Numbered from the stretch's first letter, positions 25,433 through 33,526 are shown. The stretch: 64,000 nt of DNA from Bacillus sp. J37 (GCF_000518865.1 NZ_JAEK01000004.1:187780-251779); one strand, 5' to 3'. Notes: a model not told the origin generated them from the letters alone. Numbers and translations are program-made.

Positions 25433-26272
25433 TTATCCCTGAAAATTATCCTGCCATTTTAAAAGCCTTCGTTCAAAAATCCGAACAAATGAATCAGATA
25501 CTTTACCAAAGACAGCAAAAATAATAATTCCCACGAACACAATGGATGTTTGAGAAAACTGTCTGGCATCCATAATGAGATAGCCGACACCTTGACTTGA
25601 TCCCATAAGTTCAGCTGCTACTAAAGCCAACCAGGAAACACCCAGTGATAATCTCAAGCCTAGTAGTATATTTGGTAAGGCTGCTGGTAAAATTAACAGA
25701 GTAATTTGTTTCCACCTACTAAATTCTAATACTTTTGCTACCGAAAACAGTTTGGAATCCACACCACGTATTCCAAGAAACGTATTTACATATAAAGGAA
25801 AAAATGCTCCTTTTGCAATGAGTAAAATCTTTGAAACCTCTCCAAATCCAAACCATAATATAAACAAAGGGATAACAGCCAAGGTTGGAATGGTTCTAAG
25901 CATTTGTAGAGTAGGATCGACCGTTTGTTCAATACTTTGATTAAACCCAACCGCTAATCCCAGTAATAAACCTAATGTCCCGCCTAACAAAAAGCCTCCG
26001 ATTGCCCTCCACAAGCTTATTTGAAAATGCGTAATAAGATCCCCTGTCTTAACTAAGTCAATAAATGTTATAAAAATATTGCTTGGTCTTGGAAGTAATG
26101 TATCAGAAATAAGGCCAAATATCACTGTTAACTCCCAAAGAACGACTATCGTTATTGGTAAGATAAATCCCTTCAAGATGAAGCTTGCTTTTCCTGACTC
26201 TTTTTTCCTTTTTACTTTTTTATCATGCACTGTTTGTATGTTTTCCAAAGATACTGTGGAATGATTTGCCAC
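25433..26272 (-). CDS. ssuC: Sulfonate ABC transporter permease
   Basis: A 279-residue permease of the BPD_transp_1 family with about six helices after a charged N-terminal tail (about 35 residues). The ATPase-coupling EAA loop is visible as EFSRWKQITLLILPAALPNILLGLRLSLG. The start is GTG at 26272, with GGAGGG 7 nt upstream. It lies 13 bp behind ssuB and 61 bp ahead of ssuA, completing a three-component sulfonate importer. Nitrate/taurine-type permeases look similar, so the substrate rests on the neighbours. Confidence 0.9.
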   Translation of the reverse strand: MANHSTVSLENIQTVHDKKVKRKKESGKASFILKGFILPITIVVLWELTVIFGLISDTLLPRPSNIFITFIDLVKTGDLITHFQISLWRAIGGFLLGGTLGLLLGLAVGFNQSIEQTVDPTLQMLRTIPTLAVIPLFILWFGFGEVSKILLIAKGAFFPLYVNTFLGIRGVDSKLFSVAKVLEFSRWKQITLLILPAALPNILLGLRLSLGVSWLALVAAELMGSSQGVGYLIMDARQFSQTSIVFVGIIIFAVFGKVSDSFVRIFERRLLKWQDNFQG

Positions 26273-26285
26273 TTACTATCCCTCC

Positions 26286-27056
26286 TTAAATACCTGCACT
26301 GTTTACTAACTCAAGCTCTTCCACCTTTTCAAATTCTCCTAATACAAGCTGACGGAACTCTTGAAACGCTCTTGATGACTTCCTCCTTGGAAATGGAAGA
26401 TCAATTGAGATGACTTTTTGAACGGTACCTGGTCTTGCACTCATTATAACGACTTTGCTTCCCAAATATATCGCCTCATCTATATCGTGAGTGACGAAGA
26501 TCATTGATGTCTTTTCCTCCTTCCATATTTCGAGTAGGGCTTCCTGCATATGAGTACGAGTAAAAGCATCCAATGCACCAAATGGTTCATCCAAAAGGAG
26601 TATCCTTGGCTTTCTAAGTAAGGCCCTGGCTATAGCAACTCGCTGTGCCATTCCTCCGGATAGTTCTTTTGGATATGCCTTTTCAAAGCCTTCCAATCGA
26701 ACAAGCTTCATAAGCTTATTAACATTCTCTTTTACTTCTTTATTCTTCAGTGATAAATTTCCGGATATATTTCTCTCCACATTAAGCCACGGAAACAGCC
26801 TAGGTTCTTGAAAAATAAATCCCTGATTAATACCGGCACTAGTAACCCTTTCCCCATTCAACTTTATCTCTCCTGAGTATTCCGTATCCAATCCCGCTAT
26901 AGCTTTAAGTAGAGTGCTCTTTCCACATCCACTTGGCCCGATTACCGTAATAAATTCACCTTGTTTTACATGTAAGGTAATGTCTGTTAGAACGTTCAAT
27001 TCCTCTTTTCCTTTTTCAAAGGATTTAGTAAGCTGAGTTATTTCCAGTAATGACAT
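26286..27056 (-). CDS. ssuB: Sulfonate ABC transporter ATP-binding protein
   Basis: A 256-residue ABC ATPase. Walker A is GPSGCGKST near residue 40, the Q-loop follows in [13 protein letters not shown], the signature is [16 protein letters not shown], Walker B is [16 protein letters not shown], and the switch histidine is in [11 protein letters not shown]. The EPRLFPW segment and length are typical for the nitrate/sulfonate/taurine ATPase group. The ATG at 27056 has AGGAGG upstream. It follows the monooxygenase gene by 17 bp. Confidence 0.92.
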   Translation of the reverse strand: MSLLEITQLTKSFEKGKEELNVLTDITLHVKQGEFITVIGPSGCGKSTLLKAIAGLDTEYSGEIKLNGERVTSAGINQGFIFQEPRLFPWLNVERNISGNLSLKNKEVKENVNKLMKLVRLEGFEKAYPKELSGGMAQRVAIARALLRKPRILLLDEPFGALDAFTRTHMQEALLEIWKEEKTSMIFVTHDIDEAIYLGSKVVIMSARPGTVQKVISIDLPFPRRKSSRAFQEFRQLVLGEFEKVEELELVNSAGI

Positions 27057-27073
27057 GTTTATCTGCCTCCTAT

Positions 27074-28420
27074 TTATACATTTATTTGATTAAAATGATT
27101 TGAAGGTCTTTGCAACCCAAGATGATCTCGTAAAGTTTGACCCGTATACTCTTCTCTAAAAAGTCCACGGTTCTGTAATTCCGGAATCACTAAATTAACA
27201 AAATCATCTAAACCTCCAGGTAAATATGGTGGCATAATGTTAAATCCATCTGCAGCACCATGTTCAAACCACTCCTGCAGTTGATCAGCAATTTGAATCG
27301 GTGTACCTTTTATTTCTCTATGTCCTCTTGCTCCTGCCACTCGCTGGTAAAGCTGCCGTATTGTCAGGTTTTCTCTGTCACCAAGATCTTTGACAAGCTG
27401 AAATCTAGTTTTTGCTCCATTAATATCCTTAATATCCGGTAAGTCTGGAAGAGGCTCATCTACCGGGTAATTTGATAGATCATAGCTTATCAGTGCTGAC
27501 AATAATCCTACACCCACTTTTTCAGGGATTAATTCAGCTAAATGCTGTTTCTTTTCAATTGCTTCCTTCTCGTTTCTCCCAATGACAGGAAAAACACCCG
27601 GCATGATTTTTAACGATTCTGCTGACCTACCATACTTCTTGAGTCTCCCCTTTACATCCCGGTAAAAATTCCGGGCCTCTCCTAAGGTTTGCCATGCGGT
27701 AAAAATGACCTCAGCTGTCTTCGCAGCCAATTCTTTTCCTGATTCCGATGATCCTGCTTGGATAATAACAGGATGACCTTGCACTGGTCTTGAAATATTC
27801 AACGGTCCCTTAACTGAAAACCATTTCCCCTTATGGTTCAATTGATGTACTAGAGCTGGATCAGCAAATCTTGCAGACTCTCTGTCTATTAACAACGCAT
27901 TATCTTCCCAGCTATCCCACAGCTTCTTCACTACCTCTACAAACTCTTCTGCCCGTTCATATCTTATACTGTGCTCTAGATGGTGATCTTTACTAAAATT
28001 TAAAGCTTCTGCTTCACTTGAGGATGTCACAACATTCCATGCTGCTCGACCGCGACTTAGATGATCAATCGTTGCAAATTTTCTTGCTAAATGAAATGGT
28101 TCATTATAGGTAGTGGAAGCTGTTGCAGTTAGGCCTATATGGTTTGTCACAACAGATAAAGCTGAAAGTAACGTTAAAGGATCAGGACGAACATTGACCG
28201 TTTGCTCAATACCAACTCCATCCCGATCATGAACAGCATATCCATCAGCAAAAAAGATCATATCAAATTTCCCACGTTCTGCTGTTTGTGCCAGTTTCCG
28301 ATATAGGTCAAAAGATAAAACATCATCTGTTTGACTCTCAGGATGTCTCCAAGCTGCAACATGATGACCCGGAATCATAAAAAATGCTCCTAAATTCATT
28401 TGACGCTTTTGATTTGTCAA
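27074..28420 (-). CDS. Flavin-dependent monooxygenase, NtaA/SnaA/DszA family
   Basis: A 448-residue class C flavin monooxygenase of the bacterial luciferase fold. Recognisable segments are [11 protein letters not shown] near the N-terminus, [11 protein letters not shown], the [19 protein letters not shown] strand-loop, and [15 protein letters not shown]. Family members use reduced FMN supplied by a separate reductase (here SsuE is encoded next door) to oxidise sulfur or nitrogen compounds. It heads the transport operon, 17 bp before ssuB, so it probably desulfonates or oxidises the imported substrate. It is the NtaA type, not the SsuD type. The TTG at 28420 is preferred as start because GGGAG directly abuts the ATG at 28429. 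Confidence 0.88.
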   Translation of the reverse strand: MTNQKRQMNLGAFFMIPGHHVAAWRHPESQTDDVLSFDLYRKLAQTAERGKFDMIFFADGYAVHDRDGVGIEQTVNVRPDPLTLLSALSVVTNHIGLTATASTTYNEPFHLARKFATIDHLSRGRAAWNVVTSSSEAEALNFSKDHHLEHSIRYERAEEFVEVVKKLWDSWEDNALLIDRESARFADPALVHQLNHKGKWFSVKGPLNISRPVQGHPVIIQAGSSESGKELAAKTAEVIFTAWQTLGEARNFYRDVKGRLKKYGRSAESLKIMPGVFPVIGRNEKEAIEKKQHLAELIPEKVGVGLLSALISYDLSNYPVDEPLPDLPDIKDINGAKTRFQLVKDLGDRENLTIRQLYQRVAGARGHREIKGTPIQIADQLQEWFEHGAADGFNIMPPYLPGGLDDFVNLVIPELQNRGLFREEYTGQTLRDHLGLQRPSNHFNQINV

Positions 28421-28442
28421 TTCAAACATCTCCCTTTTTATA

Positions 28443-28476
28443 GAAAAAGCAGTCTTCTTAAATATTGAAAGACTGC
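28443..28476 (-). terminator. Terminator hairpin in the leader of the monooxygenase-ssu operon
   Basis: GCAGTCTT pairs with AAGACTGC and is followed by five T residues in the minus direction, ending only about 20 bp before the monooxygenase start. It may end the upstream transcript of ssuE and the FbpA-like gene, or act as an attenuator for the ssu operon, since a sigma-A promoter is predicted between that gene and the hairpin. Confidence 0.75.
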
Positions 28477-28493
28477 TCCAGTTATCTGGTCAC

Positions 28494-28523
28494 ATAGTAT
28501 TTATTTTTATATTGATTATCCAA
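28494..28523 (-). promoter_or_regulatory. Putative sigma-A promoter of the monooxygenase-ssu operon
   Basis: TTGGAT (complement of 28518-28523) and TACTAT (complement of 28494-28499) are separated by 18 bp. Transcription from here would run through CCAGATAACTGG and then the leader terminator before the first gene. The match is moderate. Confidence 0.5.
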
Positions 28524-28529
28524 ACGACT

Positions 28530-28679
28530 CTAATTTGTTTCCTTCATATATTCATGTTCAATTTCTGATAGAGTCAATTCATAGAGGTGATGTTCTTCCT
28601 TCTTATATATTCCTAACGCTATTAACTGTAATATTAGTTTCTCTTTTCTCATATCTACTGCCTCTCGAAGCTTTGCCAT
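28530..28679 (-). CDS. FbpA-family small protein in the sulfonate cluster
   Basis: A 49-residue protein with the pattern of the Fur-regulated basic protein A family: the N-terminal MAKLREAVDMRKEKLI helix, a short linker GIYK, and LYELTLSEIEHEY. It resembles the last gene of the Fur operon at 10.2 kb, especially over LYELTL-x-E-h-E. No Fur box is visible here; instead the gene lies 37 bp behind ssuE and in front of the monooxygenase operon, so control by sulfur status is more likely. The ATG at 28679 follows GGAGG at 9 nt. The function of such small proteins outside the iron response is unknown. Confidence 0.75.
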   Translation of the reverse strand: MAKLREAVDMRKEKLILQLIALGIYKKEEHHLYELTLSEIEHEYMKETN

Positions 28680-28716
28680 TCATCTAAACCTCCTTAAATT
28701 TTAAAAAGACGTAAAT

Positions 28717-29241
28717 TTAGATAAGCCTAAGAAACGCTTCAATACCTTGATTTAATCTTTGCTGAGCGTCTTCATTGATAATAAATTTATTCTCCCCAGT
28801 TCGTTCTATGTGCTGATCGATAGTATATACACCATTCGATATAGTAGTTGCCCCCAGGACTGAAAGAACTGGATTTAATGCATACTGTATAGTTAGCAAA
28901 TGTCCAAATGACCCACCCAAAATTAGTGGCAGAATTACCTTATCTTTCAAACCCTTTTGTGGTAAAAGGTCAAGATATGTTTTCAATATCCCTGAATAAG
29001 ATGCTTTGTATACCGGGCTTAATATAATTACACCTGTAGATTTTTTTATCATCTCATTTGCTTTGATAATGGCTCCACTATCAAAATTAGCTTTAATTAA
29101 ATCTTCTGATGGTAGATGATGCACATTAATCGTTTCATAATAGATCCCTTTTTCCTCTAACACATTTGTTACAAAATCTAAAATACCGTTTAAACGTGAA
29201 TATTCATTTGGTGCCCCAACAATTATAGAAACGTTTGTCAT
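28717..29241 (-). CDS. ssuE: NADPH-dependent FMN reductase
   Basis: A 174-residue flavodoxin-fold FMN reductase of the SsuE type, which supplies reduced FMN to the sulfonate monooxygenase. Typical features are SIIVGAPNEYSRLNGI at the phosphate loop, ILSPVYKASYSGILKTYLDLLP (the dimer and flavin contact helix) and LPLILGGSFGHLL. Length is typical (about 175-190). The ATG at 29241 follows AAGGAG at 8-9 nt. The upstream region carries one of the two conserved hairpins described at 29283. It lies between tauE and the FbpA-like gene on the same strand. Confidence 0.92.
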   Translation of the reverse strand: MTNVSIIVGAPNEYSRLNGILDFVTNVLEEKGIYYETINVHHLPSEDLIKANFDSGAIIKANEMIKKSTGVIILSPVYKASYSGILKTYLDLLPQKGLKDKVILPLILGGSFGHLLTIQYALNPVLSVLGATTISNGVYTIDQHIERTGENKFIINEDAQQRLNQGIEAFLRLI

Positions 29242-29282
29242 GTCAATTTCTCCTTACCTTTTTTATTGATATTGACGAATTT

Positions 29283-29303
29283 GCCTTCGGGTTTCCGATC
29301 AGC
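29283..29303 (-). repeat. Conserved 21-nt hairpin element, copy B, upstream of ssuE
   Basis: On the minus strand this reads GCTGATCGG, AAA, CCCGAAGGC and can fold with GC/GC and CGG/CCG stem parts. A near-identical element in the same orientation is at 30320-30340 upstream of tauE. Here it lies between the tauE terminator and the ssuE ribosome binding site. Confidence 0.6.
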
Positions 29304-29349
29304 AAAAAGGCCCCCGTCTAAGTGAAATATTCCTTAGTTTCGAGAGCCT
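29304..29349 (-). terminator. Intrinsic terminator of tauE
   Basis: GGCTCTCG pairs with CGGGGGCC and CTAAG with CTTAG in one long hairpin, followed by five T residues in the minus direction. It starts about 10 bp after the tauE stop codon. Confidence 0.85.
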
Positions 29350-29357
29350 CTAGTTTT

Positions 29358-30257
29358 CTAGTCAGCTAATGATTTGTCTTCTGCTTTATTCAAATTTTTG
29401 TATGCTCCTAGTTTAGAGATCGTATAGGAAATAGCGACTATCCAAATTAGGGCAATTCCAATATAAATATATGGATAGATAACATCATTCTCTATCCACG
29501 TGTGTACAATTGTTCTGGCATTCACTAAGATGATGAATCCACCAACAAGCACTCCCATCAACTGTGCAGGAACTTTTTGAACTAACCATGCTGCTATTGG
29601 AGCTGCAATAATTCCGCCTATCATTAATGCTCCAACCCACAACCAGTTTACCTCCTCCCACCCCAATGAAATGAGAAACCCTATAGTAGCAGAAACCGCA
29701 ATGGCAAACTCACTTGTATCAACCGTACCTACTACTTTTCTCGCACTCATTCCTTTTCGAGATAATAACACTGGTGTAGCGATAGGTCCCCAACCACCGC
29801 CTCCTGTCGCATCAGCAAAGCCGGCAATTAATCCTAAAGGAATTGATTGCTTACGAGTCAATTCAATGCCTCTCTTCTCCTCGGATGTACGAAATTTAAA
29901 TAAAAATCTTGTAAGAACATAGATACCTAAAAGTAATAAAAAGAGCGATATATAGGGTTTGACTAAATCTCCAGGTAGATTGCTGAGGAATGTTGCACCT
30001 AAAAAGGCACCTATTGATCCTGGAATAATTAAACGAAAAACCGCTTGTTTATCCACATTCCCAAACTTTATATGTGATGCTCCAGATGCAGCAGTTGTGA
30101 CTACCTCTGCCAAGTGAACAGATGCAGAGGCAACTGCAGGTGCTATTCCAAAGGTTAGTAAAAGGGTAGTGGATGTCACACCATATGCCATCCCTAATGC
30201 TCCATCTATTAATTGTGCAAGTAGCCCGATAAAAGCAAATATAAGTAACTTTTTCAT
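29358..30257 (-). CDS. TauE/SafE-family sulfite (or sulfur compound) exporter
   Basis: A 299-residue membrane protein of the TauE/SafE family, about eight helices. The family's two repeats are visible: QLIDGALGMAYGVTSTTLLL in the first half and GFADATGGGGWGPIATPVLL in the second. Bacillus YtnM, in a sulfur compound operon, is a likely relative. Next to ssuE and the sulfonate operon its probable role is to export excess sulfite, or to move an organosulfur compound. The ATG at 30257 follows AAAGGAAG at 6 nt. It has its own sigma-A promoter and a leader with a strong terminator immediately before the gene. Confidence 0.87.
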   Translation of the reverse strand: MKKLLIFAFIGLLAQLIDGALGMAYGVTSTTLLLTFGIAPAVASASVHLAEVVTTAASGASHIKFGNVDKQAVFRLIIPGSIGAFLGATFLSNLPGDLVKPYISLFLLLLGIYVLTRFLFKFRTSEEKRGIELTRKQSIPLGLIAGFADATGGGGWGPIATPVLLSRKGMSARKVVGTVDTSEFAIAVSATIGFLISLGWEEVNWLWVGALMIGGIIAAPIAAWLVQKVPAQLMGVLVGGFIILVNARTIVHTWIENDVIYPYIYIGIALIWIVAISYTISKLGAYKNLNKAEDKSLAD

Positions 30258-30277
30258 TAAAAACTTCCTTTCTTTTT

Positions 30278-30324
30278 AAAAATAAAAAAGGCATAACCCA
30301 CTAAAAGAAATTGGGTTATGCCTT
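30278..30324 (-). terminator. Leader terminator of tauE (candidate attenuator)
   Basis: A 13-bp stem AAGGCATAACCCA/TGGGTTATGCCTT (30312-30324 and 30288-30300) is followed by a T-rich run in the minus direction. It lies between the tauE promoter and the tauE ribosome binding site, so by default it would stop transcription of tauE. Its 5-prime strand overlaps the conserved hairpin at 30320-30340 by five bases. Confidence 0.85.
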
Positions 30325-30340
30325 CGGTCGTCCGATCGGC
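30320..30340 (-). promoter_or_regulatory. Conserved 21-nt hairpin element, copy A, in the tauE leader (possible RNA sensor)
   Basis: On the minus strand this reads GCCGATCGG, ACGA, CCGAAGGC and can form GCC/GGC and CGG/CCG pairs with an internal loop. The same element precedes ssuE. The last bases AAGGC also form the base of the leader terminator, so the two structures exclude each other, as in attenuators and riboswitches. It matches no riboswitch consensus that I can recall. Confidence 0.5.
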
Positions 30341-30366
30341 TTTTTATTTTATTTTTGATTAATCTG

Positions 30367-30396
30367 ATTATAATCCCTACAATTCCTACCTGTCAA
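30367..30396 (-). promoter_or_regulatory. Sigma-A promoter of tauE
   Basis: Consensus TTGACA (complement of 30391-30396) and TATAAT (complement of 30367-30372) are separated by 18 bp. The transcript would start near 30359, about 100 nt before the tauE start codon, leaving a leader that contains the hairpin element and the terminator. Confidence 0.82.
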
Positions 30397-30424
30397 CTGG
30401 TATTTAACAAAAAATCACTCTTTA

Positions 30425-30880
30425 TTATGACCCTTTCATCGCTTCTGTTTGAACTCTTTGTAAAAACTCTTTTACTACATCATCATTACCTTTTTGACTG
30501 CTTAATTTCATCATGGCTCTCCCGATAAAATTTACACCTTTGTTAGATCCTTCATAAATTAATGTTGTTGCATCTTGTTCATTTTTCAAGAGTGTAAAAG
30601 TTAAAGATATTTCGAATGCTTTGCCCAGCACAAACCGTATCTGTTTCTTCTTCTTGTCTTCTCTATCTTCATAAGCTAATGTTTCAACAATATACGTTTC
30701 AACTCTTTTTCCTTCACGGTATTTTTGTTTATGCTTGGCTCCTACTTCATGTTCCTTTTTTTCAATTAATGTATGCTCTTCTACTTTGGGCATGATTTTT
30801 TTAATATTTTTATCTAAAAACAAACTCCATACATGTTCTATACTTTTATTGATAACGATTTCTTCTTTCCATTGAATCAT
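30425..30880 (-). CDS. SRPBCC-family protein (START/polyketide cyclase-like)
   Basis: A 151-residue single-domain protein with the helix-grip pattern of the SRPBCC superfamily: an N-terminal strand EEIVINKSIEHVWSLF and a long C-terminal helix preceded by GRAMMKLSSQKGNDDVVKEFL. These proteins bind hydrophobic ligands in a deep cavity; no catalytic residues can be named. The start codon overlaps the stop of the MerR-type gene by 4 bp (ATGA), so the two are translationally coupled and probably form a ligand-sensing or detoxification unit. No membrane segment is present. Confidence 0.8.
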   Translation of the reverse strand: MIQWKEEIVINKSIEHVWSLFLDKNIKKIMPKVEEHTLIEKKEHEVGAKHKQKYREGKRVETYIVETLAYEDREDKKKKQIRFVLGKAFEISLTFTLLKNEQDATTLIYEGSNKGVNFIGRAMMKLSSQKGNDDVVKEFLQRVQTEAMKGS

Positions 30881-31221
30881 TTACTTTCCTCCTCACCTGA
30901 TAACAAAAACTCATCGATCGCTTTCATTTGGAGTTGCAGCTCTTCTATTTCGAGCATAACTTTATTTCGTTTTTGGTGTAGTAATGAATCCAGATTTTGA
31001 AACGATTCATCTTCCATAACTGAGATCATTTCTTGAATCGTAAAGCCTAAGCTTCGTAATTTCACTAATAGTACTGCCAGGAAATAACTACCATCGTCAT
31101 AGTATCGATAGTTATTTTTCGGGTCTATGTATGCTGGTTCAAGCAATTTTACTTCCGCGTAATACCTGAGAGTTTCTTTGCTTAAACCAGTGAGCTTAGC
31201 AAATTCACTTATTTTATACAT
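30877..31221 (-). CDS. MerR-family transcriptional regulator
   Basis: A 114-residue short MerR-type regulator. The winged-helix DNA-binding domain occupies residues 1-70 (MYKISEFAKLTGLSKETLRYYAEVKLLEPAY in type, with the NNYRYYDD wing), followed by a coiled-coil dimerisation helix (about 75-110). It has no C-terminal cysteine ligands or effector domain, so the partner or ligand is unknown. The ATG at 31221 has GGGAGGA upstream. It is translationally coupled to the SRPBCC gene that follows. Confidence 0.88.
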   Translation of the reverse strand: MYKISEFAKLTGLSKETLRYYAEVKLLEPAYIDPKNNYRYYDDGSYFLAVLLVKLRSLGFTIQEMISVMEDESFQNLDSLLHQKRNKVMLEIEELQLQMKAIDEFLLSGEEESK

Positions 31222-31284
31222 CTTGTCCTCCCAAAACGATCATAAACTATGTAGTGCACGACAGGGTCAATATTTTTTCAGATA

Positions 31285-31311
31285 CAAAAAGCCACCTTTT
31301 TAAGGTGACTT
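31285..31311 (-). terminator. Intrinsic terminator of the SDR gene
   Basis: AAGTCACCTT pairs with AAGGTGGCTT over a three-base loop and is followed by five T residues in the minus direction, about 20 bp after the SDR stop codon. Confidence 0.85.
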
Positions 31312-31330
31312 CATTCTATATCTGTCCATA

Positions 31331-31996
31331 TTAACTTATTATCATTTCTTCTTCATCTTCCCGTTCAACTATTTCTATCGCAACTTGTTTTGCTGACTTT
31401 AATCTGGAGGGATCTTTTATAAAGTCACTGCCTTCCCAGAAAGGAGTATTCATACCGCCCATGTATACAGCAGATACCTTTATGGAGGTATGTTCAAGTT
31501 CTTTTATCAGACTTTCAGTAAAACCTCTCACGGCAAATTTGCTTGCTACATAAACAGTTTCTCTAACTTTCCCGCGCAAACCTGCCGTAGAGATGATATT
31601 CATAATCTTTCCTGATTGATGTTCCAAAAATATAGGTAGAACTTCTTTTGTCATGAAAATCGTTCCTTTTATATTTGTATCGATCATCTGACTTATTTCT
31701 TCTACAGAAAGATCCTGCAGGTTTCCAAAATAACCGATTCCTGCATTATTAATAAGCATATCTATCTTCTCTATTCTTACAAGGCCCTCTATCAACTTTT
31801 TAACTGCTTGTCCATCGCTAATATCACACATAGCGACGAGAGAAGAACCTTTCGTCATTTTAATCAAATCTTTTACTTTATTTAAAGATTCCTTTGTTCT
31901 TCCAACTAAAATGATTCGGTCTCCTCTTTTTGCATATGCAAGTGCGAGTTCTTTTCCCAGTCCAGTTCCAGCACCTGTAATTAAAATTGTTTTCAT
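31331..31996 (-). CDS. Short-chain dehydrogenase/reductase
   Basis: A 221-residue classical SDR. The nucleotide-binding TGAGTGLG motif is at residues 7-14, NNAG follows near residue 84, and the catalytic Tyr and Lys appear in YVASK near 148-152 with the preceding Ser in IISTAG. GRTKE after the second strand (Arg instead of Asp) hints at NADPH preference. The substrate is unknown; it is shorter than many SDRs (usually about 250) because the C-terminal lid region is brief. The ATG at 31996 follows GAGGAG. It lies 32 bp upstream of... the nupC stop on the same strand, so nupC and this gene may be cotranscribed. Confidence 0.85.
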   Translation of the reverse strand: MKTILITGAGTGLGKELALAYAKRGDRIILVGRTKESLNKVKDLIKMTKGSSLVAMCDISDGQAVKKLIEGLVRIEKIDMLINNAGIGYFGNLQDLSVEEISQMIDTNIKGTIFMTKEVLPIFLEHQSGKIMNIISTAGLRGKVRETVYVASKFAVRGFTESLIKELEHTSIKVSAVYMGGMNTPFWEGSDFIKDPSRLKSAKQVAIEIVEREDEEEMIIS

Positions 31997-32028
31997 TTGT
32001 TCTCCTCTTCACTTTAAATAGAAACTAC

Positions 32029-33246
32029 TTAAATAAAGATTCCAGCAATTGCTGCACTTAATAAGGAAGCTAACATCCCTGCAGCAACAGCACGAAGACC
32101 AAGTTTTGCAATATCAGGACGACGACTTGGAGCAAGTCCGCCTAACCCGCCTAAAAGAATGGCCATTGAACTTAAATTGGCAAAACCACAAAGGGCAAAG
32201 CTGACAACCATAACTGTTTTTGGTGTTAGTTGTTCGATCTGTGGTGCAAAAGAAGAGTAGGCAACAAATTCATTTAACACTAACTTTTGGCCGATAAAGC
32301 TTCCTGCCGTCACAGCTTCAGACCATGGAACACCGATCGCAAATGCTATAGGTGAGAATACAAACCCTAAAATTGATTCAAGTGATAGAGCATCATACCC
32401 AAAGATACCACCGATTCCACCTAATATTCCGTTGATTAATGCAATTAAGGCAATAAATGCAATTAACATTGCACCTACATTTAATGCAAGTGTTAATCCA
32501 TCTCCAGCACCACGCGCAGCGGCGTCTATAACATTTACAGCTTCTTTATCTTTTTCCATTTCCAATGATTTTGCCGTTTCCGGTTGTTCTGTTTCTGGAA
32601 TCATTAGTTTAGCCAGAACCAATCCTGCCGGAGCTGCCATAAAACTAGCTGCCAATAAATATTCGAGTGGAACTCCCAATAAAGCGTAACCGACAAGCAC
32701 AGAACCAGCTACTGAAGCCAATCCGCCAGTCATAACTGCAAATAGCTCTGATTTTGTCATTTTATCTAAAAATGGACGAATCACAAGAGGTGCCTCAGTT
32801 TGTCCTACAAAAATATTTGCAGCTGCAGACATAGACTCAGCTTTACTTGTTCCTAACAGCTTTGATAATCCTCCACCAATTATTTTAATAAACCACTGCA
32901 TGATTCCTAAATAATATAAAACTGAGATTAAAGAAGAAAAGAAGATAATAATACTCAAAACTTGAAACGCAAAGATAAATCCTAATGAGGATTCCGCATT
33001 TGCTAAGGGACCAAATACAAACGTAAGTCCTTCACTTGCATAATTGATAATATCTTGAACCCTCATCGTTAACCACTCTAAAGCCGTTCTTCCTGCTTCC
33101 CATTTTAAAACAATGAATGCGAATAAAATCTGTATCGCTAAACCTCCTAAAATCGTACGATAATTGATTGCCTTTTTTTGGCTTGATAGTAGAAATGCAA
33201 TTCCTAAAACAACAACGATCCCAAAAATTCCCCATAATAAATTCAT
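32029..33246 (-). CDS. nupC: Concentrative nucleoside transporter, NupC family
   Basis: A 405-residue CNT-family nucleoside/cation symporter. Family signatures are visible: ESMSAAANIFVGQTEAPLVIRPF with the Gln/Glu nucleoside-contact motif, GGLASVAGSVLVGYALLGV, and the late VPWSEAVTAGSFIGQKLVLNEFVAY stretch. About eight to ten helices are predicted. Length is normal (about 400). The ATG at 33246, with GAGGTG upstream, is preferred over the longer frame from 33351. Whether it prefers purine or pyrimidine nucleosides (NupC, NupG or YutK type) is uncertain. A sigma-A promoter and an 18-bp palindrome lie in its long leader. Confidence 0.88.
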   Translation of the reverse strand: MNLLWGIFGIVVVLGIAFLLSSQKKAINYRTILGGLAIQILFAFIVLKWEAGRTALEWLTMRVQDIINYASEGLTFVFGPLANAESSLGFIFAFQVLSIIIFFSSLISVLYYLGIMQWFIKIIGGGLSKLLGTSKAESMSAAANIFVGQTEAPLVIRPFLDKMTKSELFAVMTGGLASVAGSVLVGYALLGVPLEYLLAASFMAAPAGLVLAKLMIPETEQPETAKSLEMEKDKEAVNVIDAAARGAGDGLTLALNVGAMLIAFIALIALINGILGGIGGIFGYDALSLESILGFVFSPIAFAIGVPWSEAVTAGSFIGQKLVLNEFVAYSSFAPQIEQLTPKTVMVVSFALCGFANLSSMAILLGGLGGLAPSRRPDIAKLGLRAVAAGMLASLLSAAIAGIFI

Positions 33247-33333
33247 GTTTATCACCTCAAAAATTTGTAACTTTTTATATTGTTTGCAGAAACATATGAA
33301 ATAATAAAAAAATTTTCTATTATCATTAATGAT

Positions 33334-33351
33334 TTGTTGGACGTCGAACAA
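33334..33351 (-). promoter_or_regulatory. 18-bp palindrome, candidate operator of nupC
   Basis: TTGTTGGACGTCGAACAA is symmetrical except for one central mismatch pair. A related half-site, GATGTCTAACAAC, overlaps the predicted promoter at 33407-33419. Two matching sites around one promoter suggest a repressor; no candidate regulator gene is adjacent. Confidence 0.5.
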
Positions 33352-33393
33352 CTATATGTAATTGAAAGCCCTTTCATAAAGTCCCACATACAC

Positions 33394-33423
33394 ATTATAA
33401 AGGTATGATGTCTAACAACTCAA
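33394..33423 (-). promoter_or_regulatory. Sigma-A promoter of nupC
   Basis: TTGAGT (complement of 33418-33423) and TATAAT (complement of 33394-33399) are 18 bp apart. It gives a leader of about 140 nt before nupC that includes the palindrome. Confidence 0.6.
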
Positions 33424-33472
33424 GTGTTTTCTCCTACAAAAAGATTTTTTTTTGGTCCAGGGGTGGTCCAAA

Positions 33473-33491
33473 GGGACAGGTTCCCTGTCCC
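33473..33491. repeat. GGGACAGG palindrome, member of a dispersed family
   Basis: GGGACAGG/CCTGTCCC with a three-base loop. Related GGGACAGGTACC palindromes occur at 39951, 41791 and 48834 in this window. It lies just after the terminator of the xyloside operon, upstream of nupC. Confidence 0.6.
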
Positions 33492-33499
33492 AAATAATG

Positions 33500-33526
33500 A
33501 AAAAGGACGAGGTTTCACCCTCGTCC
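33500..33526 (-). terminator. Intrinsic terminator of the xyloside operon
   Basis: GGACGAGG pairs with CCTCGTCC and is followed by five T residues in the minus direction, ending at the last permease stop codon. Confidence 0.9.

Noticed and set aside
28430-30424. S-box (SAM) or T-box riboswitch in the sulfur cluster
   Set aside because: None of the S-box core segments or the T-box sequence could be found on the minus strand; the leader structures present look different.
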